Shown in pieces: positions 23,660 through 31,854 of a stretch of DNA of 42,318 nucleotides. This DNA comes from Seinonella peptonophila. Lineage in GTDB: Bacteria; Bacillota; Bacilli; Thermoactinomycetales; Thermoactinomycetaceae. Every line of letters begins with the position of its first letter. Positions within the stretch are counted from its first letter, which is position 1. The translations under genes and the position numbers were made by a program. The notes under the pieces are model-generated. The model had not been told where the DNA came from and did no database searches. It worked only from the letters and a program-made list of their open reading frames with translations. The DNA lies in the NCBI RefSeq assembly GCF_900129355.1, contig NZ_FQVL01000019.1:1-42318 (forward strand), given 5' to 3'.

Positions 23660-23795
23660 ATGGATTCACTCCTAATTATGGTTTCAAAAGACATGTAATA
23701 TTTGGCTTTTTATATCAGGAGCAAGCAAATTTAATCCAATTTCAGGAGTTCAGAACAATCTATATTTGCTGCGTTCATAGGAATTGAAGTAGTGG

Positions 23796-24482
23796 TCAAG
23801 AATCTTCGTCCGATATGTCAATCGGCTTGCCATCAGATGCAAATGGATCATTTGCTGCTGCAATCTGTTCATGATACAGCTTCAATTCATCATAGTGGGC
23901 TTGGGTAAATTTAGGATTAAAGCTGTTTTGGATAACCTTGAGAGTAGCCATACAATCGCCTAACGCTCGATGTTCGGTTTTATACCCACATGCATATTCT
24001 AATTTTACCCATCGATCAAATCCTTTTAGAAGCGCATAAGTCCGCATTACACAGTCACTATAGCAAGCATGTAATGCATCGTAGTATTGTTGAAAGGTAT
24101 TGGTATCCTTGTATCGCTTCAAAGACTGGAACATCATACGCATATCAAATTGGTCATTGTAAATCAGAACTACCTTGTCTTTTATCACATCATACAATTG
24201 GGGAAGTACATCCAACCATGATGGAGCATTTACTACCATTTTATCAGTGATGCCATGTATAACACTTGCATCTACCGGTATAGGATCAATTGGCTTAACG
24301 AATGTATGCAAAAGTACATCACCACTCATAGAAATGACAGCAATATCAACGATTTCGGCATTTGTATCCAAGCCAGTCGTTTCTGTGTCCAATATTACAT
24401 ACTTTTCCTTGTTACCATACCATTCATTAAATTGCAACTGTGCTTTTGCCTGGGAGATGGTTAAAGGCTTCTGTGAAAACAT
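23796..24482 (-). CDS. DnaQ-like 3'-5' exonuclease (DEDDh)
   Basis: Counting from ATG at 24491, Exo I is D35-T-E37-T in 'YVILDTETTGLD', Exo II is 'YNDQFDMRMM' (D116) and Exo III is 'HRALGDC' (H174, D179), a complete DEDDh set. It degrades DNA or RNA from 3' ends with two metal ions, and resembles phage or plasmid epsilon-like proteins. AAGGAGG touches the ATG at 24491, so the ATG three codons later (24482, 9-base spacing) is the likely start. No polymerase is attached. Confidence 0.8.
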   Translation of the reverse strand: MFSQKPLTISQAKAQLQFNEWYGNKEKYVILDTETTGLDTNAEIVDIAVISMSGDVLLHTFVKPIDPIPVDASVIHGITDKMVVNAPSWLDVLPQLYDVIKDKVVLIYNDQFDMRMMFQSLKRYKDTNTFQQYYDALHACYSDCVMRTYALLKGFDRWVKLEYACGYKTEHRALGDCMATLKVIQNSFNPKFTQAHYDELKLYHEQIAAANDPFASDGKPIDISDEDS

Positions 24483-24502
24483 GTTGTTCATCCTCCTTAA
24501 TC

Positions 24503-24528
24503 GTTAACAAACGGAGTTATTTTGTTAC
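24503..24528. repeat. short hairpin repeat
   Basis: GTTAACAAACGG-(A)GTT-TTTTGTTAC recurs at 35999-36022. Each can fold through AACAAA/TTTGTT. Both lie beside small immunity-like genes. Confidence 0.35.
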
Positions 24529-24895
24529 GCTTCAGACTGTACGAAATGATCAATCTTATCAATAAGAACTTTCGCATCAGCTAGAAGTTGTTGCTCCACA
24601 TCGTTCTTTTCTTGGTTGTATCATCAAAGGTAGCTAATTTCCATACTTTCTCAAATTCTTCCTTCGTAATACGGACTACCTCGATCTCTTCATCCTCTTC
24701 TAATTCTTCTAATGTAGGTGTGGGAAGGGGGCTTAAATAGGTTCCCAATTCAATTTCTTCACTGGTATAACAAAACTCCTGATTTTGATATGTTTCTACT
24801 TTTCTTGTTTCAAATCTTTTTTGATCGATCTCAATATAATATTCCAATGGATCTTCTTCTGACCTGTATTTCCATGTGATACATAAATATTCCAA
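24525..24895 (-). pseudogene. DUF6881-like small gene, frameshifted near its end
   Basis: The N-terminal part 'MEYLCITWKYRSEEDPLEY', then 'RKVETYQNQEFCYTSEEIE', then 'RITKEEFEKVWKLA' follows the DUF6881 pattern (strand, DP-x-E, R-K-V-E, E-E-F-E-x-V-W), a family often next to toxin systems. The frame at 24581 ends in an unlikely 'KKRTMWSNNF'. A shift at about 24605 continues 'QEKNDVEQQLLADAKVLIDK' to 24525. The core domain is complete, so it could still be functional. Confidence 0.55.
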
Positions 24896-24924
24896 CCTAA
24901 ATCACCTTCTACTAGATCTTACAG

Positions 24925-25680
24925 TTATAACTCCCAAACTTTTTCACTGATTGATCCATCCAAGACGCAGTTAAACTTTCTTCTTTCTTCAACATGCATA
25001 GGGAGGAATAAATCCTTAAAATTTGCACTCAAAGCAGCCACAGCTTCATCTGACAAATCACCTTTTTTTATAGCTTTGATTACGTTCTCCAAATAAAAAA
25101 CTTCTATTGGTTCTATCCAAATTCGTCCAAGAGTACTCCCGCTTCTACAAGTGGTGAGGTGAATGGGACGTGGTTCGGTATCCCTTTTGCGGGGATGCTT
25201 AGAACCACTTTTTAATAGTTGTAGCTCTTTGAAAACTGAAGATATGGGGTTGTTGCTGGAAAGGGTCAGTAACGTAAAATCTTCAACCACCCAGCTCACC
25301 GAAGTTGCGAAAACCAAGCGAAAGTAGGGAGCATAGCAGAGCATACTTTGTTTTCACCGCTGGGACGGCGGGTAGAGCCTGCTAAGATAACTGGACGTTG
25401 GTCTGGTGTTCGCAGGAATCTACCACCTCTGTAGGTGGTAGTAGTTCAACTCATCCCTATTAGTCTCTGAACATTGGGCGATCAACCAATGAGACCCTTC
25501 AAATTCCTCGCAACCTTCAACAAAAACCCAGGTAAATTCATCATTTTCATGTCTCACACAGTAAAGATCTTCATAAATCTCTTCTCCGCAAAAATTCAAA
25601 TTCAATACAAGGTGCATGGTTCCAGCTACCGATTTCAAATAATCGATGTCGACAGAAAGTTCAAACTGATAGTACTTCAT
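24925..25680 (-). pseudogene. 140-residue gene split by a miniature IS605-type element
   Basis: Residues 1-77 (25680-25450, begins MKYYQFELSVDIDYLKS, ends SETNRDE) and residues 78-140 (25116-24925, begins IEPIEVFYLENVIKA, ends SISEKVWEL) join exactly in frame once 25117-25449 is removed. The protein is acidic and soluble, with no known domain; its size and neighbours suggest an immunity protein. The insertion is recent, since both halves are still free of other lesions. Confidence 0.7.
25117..25449 (+). mobile_element. 333-bp miniature IS200/IS605-type element, copy 1
   Basis: It is nearly identical to 40883-41222 (a 7-base indel and a few changes). Both lie directly after TTCTAT, make no target duplication and end with the hairpin CTACCACCT-CTGT-AGGTGGTAG and then TAGTTCAA, as in IS200/IS605 right ends. 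A left-end hairpin CCGCTT/AAG(C/T)GG lies about 25 bases in. There is no transposase; the inner 250 bases are rich in potential stems, as in TnpB guide-RNA (omegaRNA) scaffolds. Confidence 0.75.
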
Positions 25681-25790
25681 TTCTTAGATCCCCATTTCTC
25701 ATAGAGATTATCCAAATTTATTTTTGATAAATGTAATAACCGGGGGAGTTTACTCCCTAGATCATCGAACTCGTTTTTGGAATTGCATTT

Positions 25791-26016
25791 TCAGCTGTTA
25801 AATAATTTAATTACAGTTCCATACAGCCGATTCGATCCCGAAATTCCATACAAGGTTACAAAAATATTAGCAATCAGAGCACTTACTGAAAAAACAGTAC
25901 GTTCCTTCGCTATCATGGAAATAACAGCTAATAAAACACCAATTGGTCCTACATAGAAAGTATAAAACCATGACCCAGGTGTTAATCCAAGTAGGTGAAA
26001 AATCCATAATGAAAAT
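25791..26016 (-). pseudogene. membrane protein 3' fragment
   Basis: The open frame reads 'SLWIFHLLGLTPGSWFYTF', then 'GPIGVLLAVISMIAKERTVF', then 'ALIANIFVTLYGISGSNR'. It contains two hydrophobic helices and a proper stop but no start codon. It is cut off at a hairpin at 26015-26048, so its 5' end was lost. Confidence 0.45.
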
Positions 26017-26048
26017 GACTTGAGAATCTCGCGGAAGACTCAAGTCAT
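26015..26048. terminator. 10-bp hairpin
   Basis: ATGACTTGAG and CTCAAGTCAT are perfect arms with a 14-base loop. It probably marks a junction with the truncated membrane gene. Confidence 0.4.
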
Positions 26049-26090
26049 CTTATTTAGGGGTTTCTCTTTCGATATCTTCCTTTTCAAGCT

Positions 26091-26480
26091 TTACAAATAT
26101 TTTTCCCACGTCAGCCCGTCCAAATGGCTGGGGCCGCTCTTCGTTTGCGACTTTTTGTAATGTTCCAAAAAATCCCAGCTAGTTTCTCGTTCCTTGCTCA
26201 AAGGGCTGATTGCGAGAATACGCCAAAATGATCGGATATTTTGTTTCCGGTACCATTATCAATTGAAATTGGGTTGGAAAGTAGGTTTAATGGATGCTGG
26301 ATTTGTCGTGTTCAGTATATAGGAAATGTTCAGCTTCTCATGCTCATTATATCAAACGAACGTTCATATCAACACTAGACAAATATTATTTCAGATACAA
26401 ACCAACCAACTTCTTAATGTGTGTGTATTTGGCTAAATTGTGTCTGAATTATGTCTAAACGTGTATTTTTCCCGAAATGA
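26091..26480. other. decayed stretch with a minus-strand fragment
   Basis: Minus-strand frames give 'SWDFLEHYKKSQTKSG' and 'PSHLDGLTWEKYL' before a stop at 26091, plus 'PETKYPIILAYSRNQPFE' in another frame. Protein-like but unassignable. Nothing else is seen to 26480. Confidence 0.25.
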
Positions 26481-26508
26481 TACGGTGACCCCATAGCCAT
26501 CAAGCTAA
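26481..26508. repeat. 28-bp direct repeat, left copy (IS end-like)
   Basis: TACGGTGACCCCATAGCCAT then CAAGCTAA recurs at 28951-28978 with two mismatches. The pair brackets the three-gene GC-richer operon. Confidence 0.55.
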
Positions 26509-26634
26509 AACCAAAATAATCCCCCAAAACGAAAAAAACACGCTATTCTTTCTTTAGTATAAAGAAAAAAGAAAGGATGGCTTCCATGTCAGACGTGCAC
26601 TACGAAACCCATCCATAATGAACGACAAAATGCA

Positions 26635-26679
26635 TTTTACCCGGGTGATATTGACTTTTTATTTTTACCCGGGTATAAT
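26635..26679 (+). promoter_or_regulatory. promoter with two ACCCGGGT operators
   Basis: TTGACT (26651-26656), 17 bases, TATAAT (26674-26679). TTTTACCCGGGT occurs at 26635-26646 (upstream of -35) and again in the spacer touching -10 (palindromes 26639-26646 and 26667-26674, 28 bases apart). A dimeric regulator bound at both would block or loop the promoter. Confidence 0.75.
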
Positions 26680-26714
26680 TAGCGAGGAATTCAAAGGGGA
26701 AGGGGAGGTACAGC

Positions 26715-27326
26715 TTGAGAAATGAGCTAATGCGCTTTTCCTGCACGGCATTTTTGGGTGTGGGAGTCGTCGCCAGTGGTTCGTTACAGCACGTTGTTAC
26801 TACAGTGAAGGATGCTCTGGATGACAGAGACCTCACACAGCTGCTTATATTTGACGATACCACGGGGAAGCAAATAGATGTTGATCTTCGTGGGAAGACA
26901 GATGACGTGCTCAAACGATTAGGAGAACAGTTTGGTGACTTGCCCAGTACGGAGGTAAATCACCAGCCTACACGGCGGGTCGGTCGACCCAAGCTGGGGG
27001 TTGTATCCGGTGAGGTTACGTTATTGCCACGGCATTGGGAATGGCTCAAGAGTCAATCTGGAGGGGCGTCGGTAACATTACGAAAACTCGTTGATGAGGC
27101 TCGCCGTGCTGGAGGAAAACAGAGCAAGATACGAGAGTCACAAGAAGCAACATATCACTTTATGACAGCTATGGCCGGAAACTTCCATCAATACGAAGAA
27201 GCTCTGCGGGCACTGTATGCTGGTGATTTGGATCGTTTTTACCACTTCATCGATGACTGGGCACCTGATATCAGAAACCATATCAAAAGATTAGCCGCGA
27301 ATGCATTCCCTGAAGGGAACTTATGA
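26715..27326 (+). CDS. DUF2239 family protein
   Basis: The 203 residues match DUF2239: 'TAFLGVGVVASGSLQHVVTT', 'LLIFDDTTGKQIDVDLRG', 'RRVGRPKLGVVSGEVTLLP', 'RHWEWLKSQSGGASVTLRKL' and a helical tail 'YHFMTAMAGNFHQYEEALRA'. The central GRPKLGVV-EVTLLPRHWEWL part looks like a ribbon-helix-helix or DNA-binding core, so it may be the regulator that binds the ACCCGGGT sites. The start is TTG at 26715, 6 bases after GGGGAGG. First gene of a three-gene operon with base composition richer in GC than the flanks. Confidence 0.8.
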   Translation: MRNELMRFSCTAFLGVGVVASGSLQHVVTTVKDALDDRDLTQLLIFDDTTGKQIDVDLRGKTDDVLKRLGEQFGDLPSTEVNHQPTRRVGRPKLGVVSGEVTLLPRHWEWLKSQSGGASVTLRKLVDEARRAGGKQSKIRESQEATYHFMTAMAGNFHQYEEALRALYAGDLDRFYHFIDDWAPDIRNHIKRLAANAFPEGNL

Positions 27327-27388
27327 ATGAAAGCATGTAGAGGCGTAAAGAATTTAGAATGAAAAAAGGAACTATGAAAGGAGCTGCT

Positions 27389-27829
27389 ATGACGGAGTTT
27401 GGATCTATTCGTTACATCGAACCATCTCAACGCGCTGGCATGAGGTTCATGAAGCGAGGCATGGAGGGCAGCATCGTCATGTTGAACCTGCTGCGTTTTC
27501 GTAATGTTGCCGATTACACAGCCAATCCTGAACTAAAACCGGAGGTCCCAATCAGCGGTGCCGAAGCTTTCAACCGCTATATTGAGCACACCCTCCCATT
27601 TCTCCGTGAAAGCGGAGGTGAAGTCATGTTTCTTGGCGATGGCGGAGAGTTTCTTATTGGACCAGAAGACGAAAGATGGGATCTTATCATGCTGATTCGC
27701 CAGAGCAGCGCGCAGTCGTTTCTTGCTTTTTCAAGTCATCAAGACTATCTGGTCGGTATCGGTCATCGGACTGCAGCGATCGAAGATTCACGCCTTCTGC
27801 CTATGGCAGAACTTCCGATACCGAATTAA
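27389..27829 (+). CDS. DUF1330 family protein
   Basis: The 146 residues carry 'GSIVMLNLLRFRNVADY', 'PISGAEAFNRYIEHTLPFL', 'GEFLIGPEDERWDLIMLIR' and 'HRTAAIEDSRLLPM', the ferredoxin-like dimeric alpha/beta barrel pattern of DUF1330. Members are small and probably bind a hydrophobic compound or act as monooxygenase-like folds. The ATG at 27389 has AAAGGAG 5 bases upstream, better than the one at 27359. Second gene of the operon, 12 bases from the next start. Confidence 0.75.
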   Translation: MTEFGSIRYIEPSQRAGMRFMKRGMEGSIVMLNLLRFRNVADYTANPELKPEVPISGAEAFNRYIEHTLPFLRESGGEVMFLGDGGEFLIGPEDERWDLIMLIRQSSAQSFLAFSSHQDYLVGIGHRTAAIEDSRLLPMAELPIPN

Positions 27830-27841
27830 TTGGAGGAGAAT

Positions 27842-28738
27842 ATGATCATGAACATCCTGAAAGTCAACGGCGTTGATTTGGCCTATGACAGTTTCGGTAA
27901 CGAAAATGACGAGGCTATTATCCTAATCTCCGGTCTTGGAACCCAGATGATCCGATGGACGGTTCCGTTTTGTCGGATATTAGCAGCGCGGGGCTTTCGC
28001 GTGATCCGCTTTGACAATCGCGACGTAGGTTGCTCGACACACTTTAGCCATTATCAGGCGCTGGATTTTGACGCATTGGCGACTACTCTCATGTCGGGAC
28101 AGCGAACGGACATCCCTTACACTCTCGATGACATGTCCAACGACGCTATTGGACTGCTCGACGCCCTTTCAATTGACCGGGCACATTTCGTTGGCAGGTC
28201 GATGGGCGGAATGATCGCCCAGATTGCAGCCAGTGAGTACCCTGAACGAGTTTTATCACTCACCTCTATTATGTCCAGTTCTGGTAATCCCGCCCTTCCG
28301 CAATCTTCCCCAGATGTCATGGCAATGATGACTAAACCGGCGCCGAACCCATTTGAGGATGAAGCAGGATTTTTGGCGCACAGCCTCTCTTTTGCCAAAC
28401 GCATCGCCGGCACCGGCTATCCGTTTGAAGAGGACACTTATCGGGCGCTCATTCTGGAGGAAGTCCAGCGAGCCTACGATCCAGGCAGTGTCGGACGACA
28501 AATTGCTGCGATCGCTGTCTCCGGTGACCGTCGTCCGCGGCTGGCGACCATAAAAGTACCAGTACTTGTCATTCATGGGGTGGACGATCCCCTGTTCGTT
28601 CCGGCGTGTGGCGAGGACACGGCTTCTGCCATCCCGGGCGCCGAGTTAATGTTGGTTGACGGCATGGGACACGATTTGCCACACCAACTATACAAAGTAA
28701 TCGCTGATGGCATAGAGCGAACGGCTCGTCGTAATTGA
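27842..28738 (+). CDS. alpha/beta hydrolase (RdmC/esterase-like)
   Basis: About 298 residues. 'IILISGLGTQMIRWTVPF' (oxyanion strand), 'FDNRDVGCS', nucleophile elbow 'VGRSMGGMIAQ' (Ser120), acid in 'VIHGVDDPLFVP' and His in 'GMGHDLPHQL' complete the triad of methylesterase or aclacinomycin-type hydrolases. The start is ATG at 27842, 5 bases after GGAGG; a TTG at 27830 lies within the ribosome site. Third gene of the DUF2239-DUF1330 operon. The substrate is unknown, probably a xenobiotic or polyketide ester. Confidence 0.8.
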   Translation: MIMNILKVNGVDLAYDSFGNENDEAIILISGLGTQMIRWTVPFCRILAARGFRVIRFDNRDVGCSTHFSHYQALDFDALATTLMSGQRTDIPYTLDDMSNDAIGLLDALSIDRAHFVGRSMGGMIAQIAASEYPERVLSLTSIMSSSGNPALPQSSPDVMAMMTKPAPNPFEDEAGFLAHSLSFAKRIAGTGYPFEEDTYRALILEEVQRAYDPGSVGRQIAAIAVSGDRRPRLATIKVPVLVIHGVDDPLFVPACGEDTASAIPGAELMLVDGMGHDLPHQLYKVIADGIERTARRN

Positions 28739-29045
28739 AACACGCTTCCTAGGGTCCCCGTAATACGGTGATCCCTTTATCTTCATACTTTGGTTTGATT
28801 AAGGTAACCTAAATTCAAAGAATGTGTTTGTGAAAAATTAACAACCTTACTTCGGGTTTATTTGGCATGCCTATTTTTTCAAAGACTTAAAACTCATTTC
28901 TACCACCATCATCATTTCCACCATTTACTTTTCTTAGCTTGATAGCTATGTACGGTGACCCCATGCCCATCAAGCTAAGAAGCTGGCTGATTTAATTTGA
29001 ATTAAAAGATGCATCCGTCAAAGAATTTCGTTAAGGATTAGAGAT
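28739..29045. other. non-coding stretch with IS end
   Basis: No gene. It contains the right copy of the 28-bp repeat within an inverted repeat at 28934-28978 and a weak echo of its first half near 28766. Confidence 0.4.
28934..28978. repeat. 28-bp repeat, right copy, with 10-bp inverted repeat
   Basis: TTAGCTTGAT (28934-28943) and ATCAAGCTAA (28969-28978) are perfect inverted arms. Positions 28951-28978 are the direct repeat of 26481-26508. This looks like abutting or nested insertion-sequence ends. Confidence 0.5.
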
Positions 29046-29097
29046 AAATCGAGTAGCAGGTGGGAGTCACCTTCTGCTACCCGATTTCGAGTTTTTT
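29046..29097 (+). terminator. long terminator
   Basis: AAATCG/CGATTT outer and GTAGCAG/CTGCTAC inner arms with GTG/CAC near the loop, followed by GAGTTTTTT. It ends plus-strand transcription before the uvrA2 operon. Confidence 0.65.
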
Positions 29098-29179
29098 AAT
29101 CACTTCAAAAAGAATTCAGAGGGATAGCCCCAGAAATTTGTACCTTCTCAAACGCTAGGTGAGGAATGTTCCTGAAAAA

Positions 29180-29596
29180 CTATAATCGGATAGCACCGAC
29201 TTGCTGCATAAGAGTAAGCGCATCAGCAACAGCCCAATGCTCGACGATCTTCTCTTCCTTGACACGAAGAATGACAACTTCCTCGTAGTTTATTGTATTG
29301 CCGGATGCGGGAATACCAGAAAATTCACCCAAATGCGTACCCTGTGCCGCGAACTTCACCATTACTTTGTCGCCTTCGGCAATGACATCATGAATCAAAA
29401 TTTTTTTATCAGGAAATGCCTCCCGAAACTTTCTCATGGTGTCCTTCACGCCTTCCGAGCCTGGTGCCTGACCCGGGAAGGGATCATGAGAAAAAACGTT
29501 TTTGTCCAAATACGTATCTATCGCATTTAGATTATCGTTGTTATGCACTTCATTCAGAAAATCAATACAAATTTTTTTATTCATTTTAGTAGTCAT
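29180..29596 (-). CDS. SnoaL-like ester cyclase / NTF2-like protein
   Basis: The 138 residues have 'NLNAIDTYLDKNVFSHDPFP', 'GSEGVKDTMRKFREAFPDKK', 'VMVKFAAQGTHLGEFSGIP' and 'VILRVKEEKIVEHWAVADAL', the SnoaL polyketide cyclase pattern with the HD and W residues of the pocket. ATG at 29596 has GGAGGG 6 bases upstream. It overlaps the stop of the UvrA-like gene by 4 bases (ATGA), so it is the last gene of the padR-uvrA2 operon. It may bind or modify the compound sensed by PadR. Confidence 0.8.
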   Translation of the reverse strand: MTTKMNKKICIDFLNEVHNNDNLNAIDTYLDKNVFSHDPFPGQAPGSEGVKDTMRKFREAFPDKKILIHDVIAEGDKVMVKFAAQGTHLGEFSGIPASGNTINYEEVVILRVKEEKIVEHWAVADALTLMQQVGAIRL

Positions 29597-31854
29597 ATTA
29601 GTCCCTCCGTAATAAGATATTTGCCAGTCGCAGAATCAGAAGCATTCTTTAGTTGTAAGGGGTTACCTGTAAATGTAACCATTCCCCCGTTGCTGCCACC
29701 TCCAGGACCAAGTTCGATGATCCAGTCCGCCCGTTTAATAACATCGACGTTATGTTCAATAACGATGACAGTATTGCCAGCATCAACAAGCTGTTCGAGA
29801 ATCGAAATTAGTTTTGCCACATCGGACATATGAAGCCCAGTTGTTGGTTCATCAAGAATATAGATACTGCTCGATTCGCCCAACTCCATTGCAATTTTGA
29901 GCCTTTGGCACTCGCCGCCTGATAAACTGTCAAGTGTCTGACCTAAAGTAATATAATCAAGTCCCACTTCGCTCAAAGCAGCAAATATTTTTGCAAATGA
30001 TGAAACATCGTCAAAAAAAACTCTTGCTTCAGAAACGGTCATTGTCATTACATCGTAGATTGATTTATTCCGATAGGTGTAACTTAGTACGTTCTTCTTG
30101 AAGCCCCGTCCTTCACAGACTTCACAAATGGTTTTTACACCATCCATAAAAGCTAGGTCTGTCCAAATCATTCCATAGCCTTGGCAATTATTGCAAGCAC
30201 CCTCGGAATTGGTCGTAAAAAGAGAGGCTTTTACGCCGTTCTTTTTAGCAAACAACTTTCTTATGTCATTTAGTATGCCCGTATATGTTGCAGGATTGGA
30301 ACGGCGAGAACCACGTATGGGCGATTGATCGATCACAATAGCTTCGGGATATTCTCTAGCGAATACTTCATAAATAAGAGAGCTTTTTCCGGATCCGGCT
30401 ACACCCGCCACAACCGTCAGAACCTTGGCGGGTATGTCCACACTGACATTTTTGAGGTTATGGCAAGTCGCCTGTCTGATCGGATAGACGTATGGATATT
30501 GACGATTATTTTGATTCAGTGACATACGAGTGCGCAGATACTTGCCTGTGAGAGTATTTGCCTTCTTCAATTCGTAATATGTGCCTCTAAATATGATCTC
30601 GCCACCGTTAATGCCGGCGTTTGGCCCCATATCTACAATATGATCGGCAATCTTCATCACTTCGGGATCATGCTCTACAATCAGGACTGTGTTTCCTTTG
30701 TCTCTCAACCGCACAAATAGTTCAGTCAGACGATGAACATCGCTCGGATGTAAGCCGACTGTCGGTTCGTCGAAAATGTACATCATTTCCGACAAGCTGC
30801 TGCTCAGATGTCGAACCATCTTAATCCGCTGTGACTCGCCGCCGGACAAAGTTGACGTTTCACGGTTAAGACTAAGATATCCCAGTCCAATGTCGCTCAA
30901 TTGTTTTAGACGTTCGCGGAGTTGATCTAGAAGTGTCGCCACAGATTTTATATGCAGGTCATCCAGTATATCTTGAAGAGCGATTATCTCCATTGCAGAT
31001 AGATCTGCGATCGAATAGCCTGCGATTTTGCAATTTAGTGCCCTCTCATTCAATCGTTGACCGTGACAAAGATCACACTGGACATTTGTTGTAAATCTCT
31101 TGAAAATTTTCATATTCTTCTCTGACATATTATCTGTGCCTTTATTGATATAGAGACGCCGAAATTTGGGGATGAGTCCTTCATATTTGGAATGAACACT
31201 ACCTCCTTGCGAAGGCAAAGCAATCTTTGCATCACCGCCATTTAGCAAGGTATCCCATTCTTCTTTTGTGTAGTCTTTTAGTTTTTTATCGTTGTCAAAC
31301 AGTCCTGACAAGGTGTAAAGCTTCCAGTACCAACTGTTGGGTTTAAAGTTAGGATGCAGTATGGAACCTTCGTTTAGAGATCTATTAGGATCAAGAAACT
31401 TGTCAATATTAAGAGATACCTTTGTCCCCAAGCCCTCACATTGTGGACACATGCCCTCAGGATCATTGAACGAAAATGCATTGGAATACCCAACGTATGG
31501 CTCGCCTGCGCGAGCAAAGAGAAGTCGAAGCAACGCATAGATATCGGTAATTGTTCCTACTGTTGAACGTGAGTTGCCTCCCAGACGTTTCTGATTAATG
31601 ATAATTGGTGCAGACAAATTTGTGATATACTCAACCTCTGGCTGTCCATATTTCGGAAGACGATTACGGACAAAAGTGGTATACGTTTCGTTAAGCTGTC
31701 GCTGTGCCTCTGCTGCGATCGTATCAAAAACAAGTGAAGATTTTCCCGACCCAGATACACCCGTAAACACTACAATGGCATGCTTTGGAATGTTAATTGA
31801 AATGTTTTTGAGATTATTTTCACTTGCTCCTTCAATAATGATCTTATCCTTCAT
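29593..31854 (-). CDS. UvrA2/DrrC-like ABC protein (UvrA paralogue)
   Basis: About 753 residues with two ATPase halves: P-loops 'TGVSGSGKSS' (near residue 32) and 'AGVAGSGKSS', signatures 'LSGGESQRIKM' and 'LSGGECQRLKI', Walker B 'IFDEPTVGLH' and 'ILDEPTTGLH'. Zinc-finger CxxC pairs are in 'CPQCEGLG', 'CDLCHGQR', 'CNNCQGYG' and 'CEVCEGRG'. It is shorter than UvrA (about 950) and lacks the UvrB-binding region, as in DrrC and UvrA2, which protect against DNA-binding antibiotics. The ATG at 31854 (GAGGTC upstream) lies inside the end of padR. Confidence 0.85.
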   Translation of the reverse strand: MKDKIIIEGASENNLKNISINIPKHAIVVFTGVSGSGKSSLVFDTIAAEAQRQLNETYTTFVRNRLPKYGQPEVEYITNLSAPIIINQKRLGGNSRSTVGTITDIYALLRLLFARAGEPYVGYSNAFSFNDPEGMCPQCEGLGTKVSLNIDKFLDPNRSLNEGSILHPNFKPNSWYWKLYTLSGLFDNDKKLKDYTKEEWDTLLNGGDAKIALPSQGGSVHSKYEGLIPKFRRLYINKGTDNMSEKNMKIFKRFTTNVQCDLCHGQRLNERALNCKIAGYSIADLSAMEIIALQDILDDLHIKSVATLLDQLRERLKQLSDIGLGYLSLNRETSTLSGGESQRIKMVRHLSSSLSEMMYIFDEPTVGLHPSDVHRLTELFVRLRDKGNTVLIVEHDPEVMKIADHIVDMGPNAGINGGEIIFRGTYYELKKANTLTGKYLRTRMSLNQNNRQYPYVYPIRQATCHNLKNVSVDIPAKVLTVVAGVAGSGKSSLIYEVFAREYPEAIVIDQSPIRGSRRSNPATYTGILNDIRKLFAKKNGVKASLFTTNSEGACNNCQGYGMIWTDLAFMDGVKTICEVCEGRGFKKNVLSYTYRNKSIYDVMTMTVSEARVFFDDVSSFAKIFAALSEVGLDYITLGQTLDSLSGGECQRLKIAMELGESSSIYILDEPTTGLHMSDVAKLISILEQLVDAGNTVIVIEHNVDVIKRADWIIELGPGGGSNGGMVTFTGNPLQLKNASDSATGKYLITEGLI

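Noticed and set aside
25169-25440. Continuous minus-strand reading through the miniature element as an N-terminal extension of the small gene
   Set aside because: The precise in-frame healing after removal of 25117-25449 shows that this reading is an accident of the insertion.
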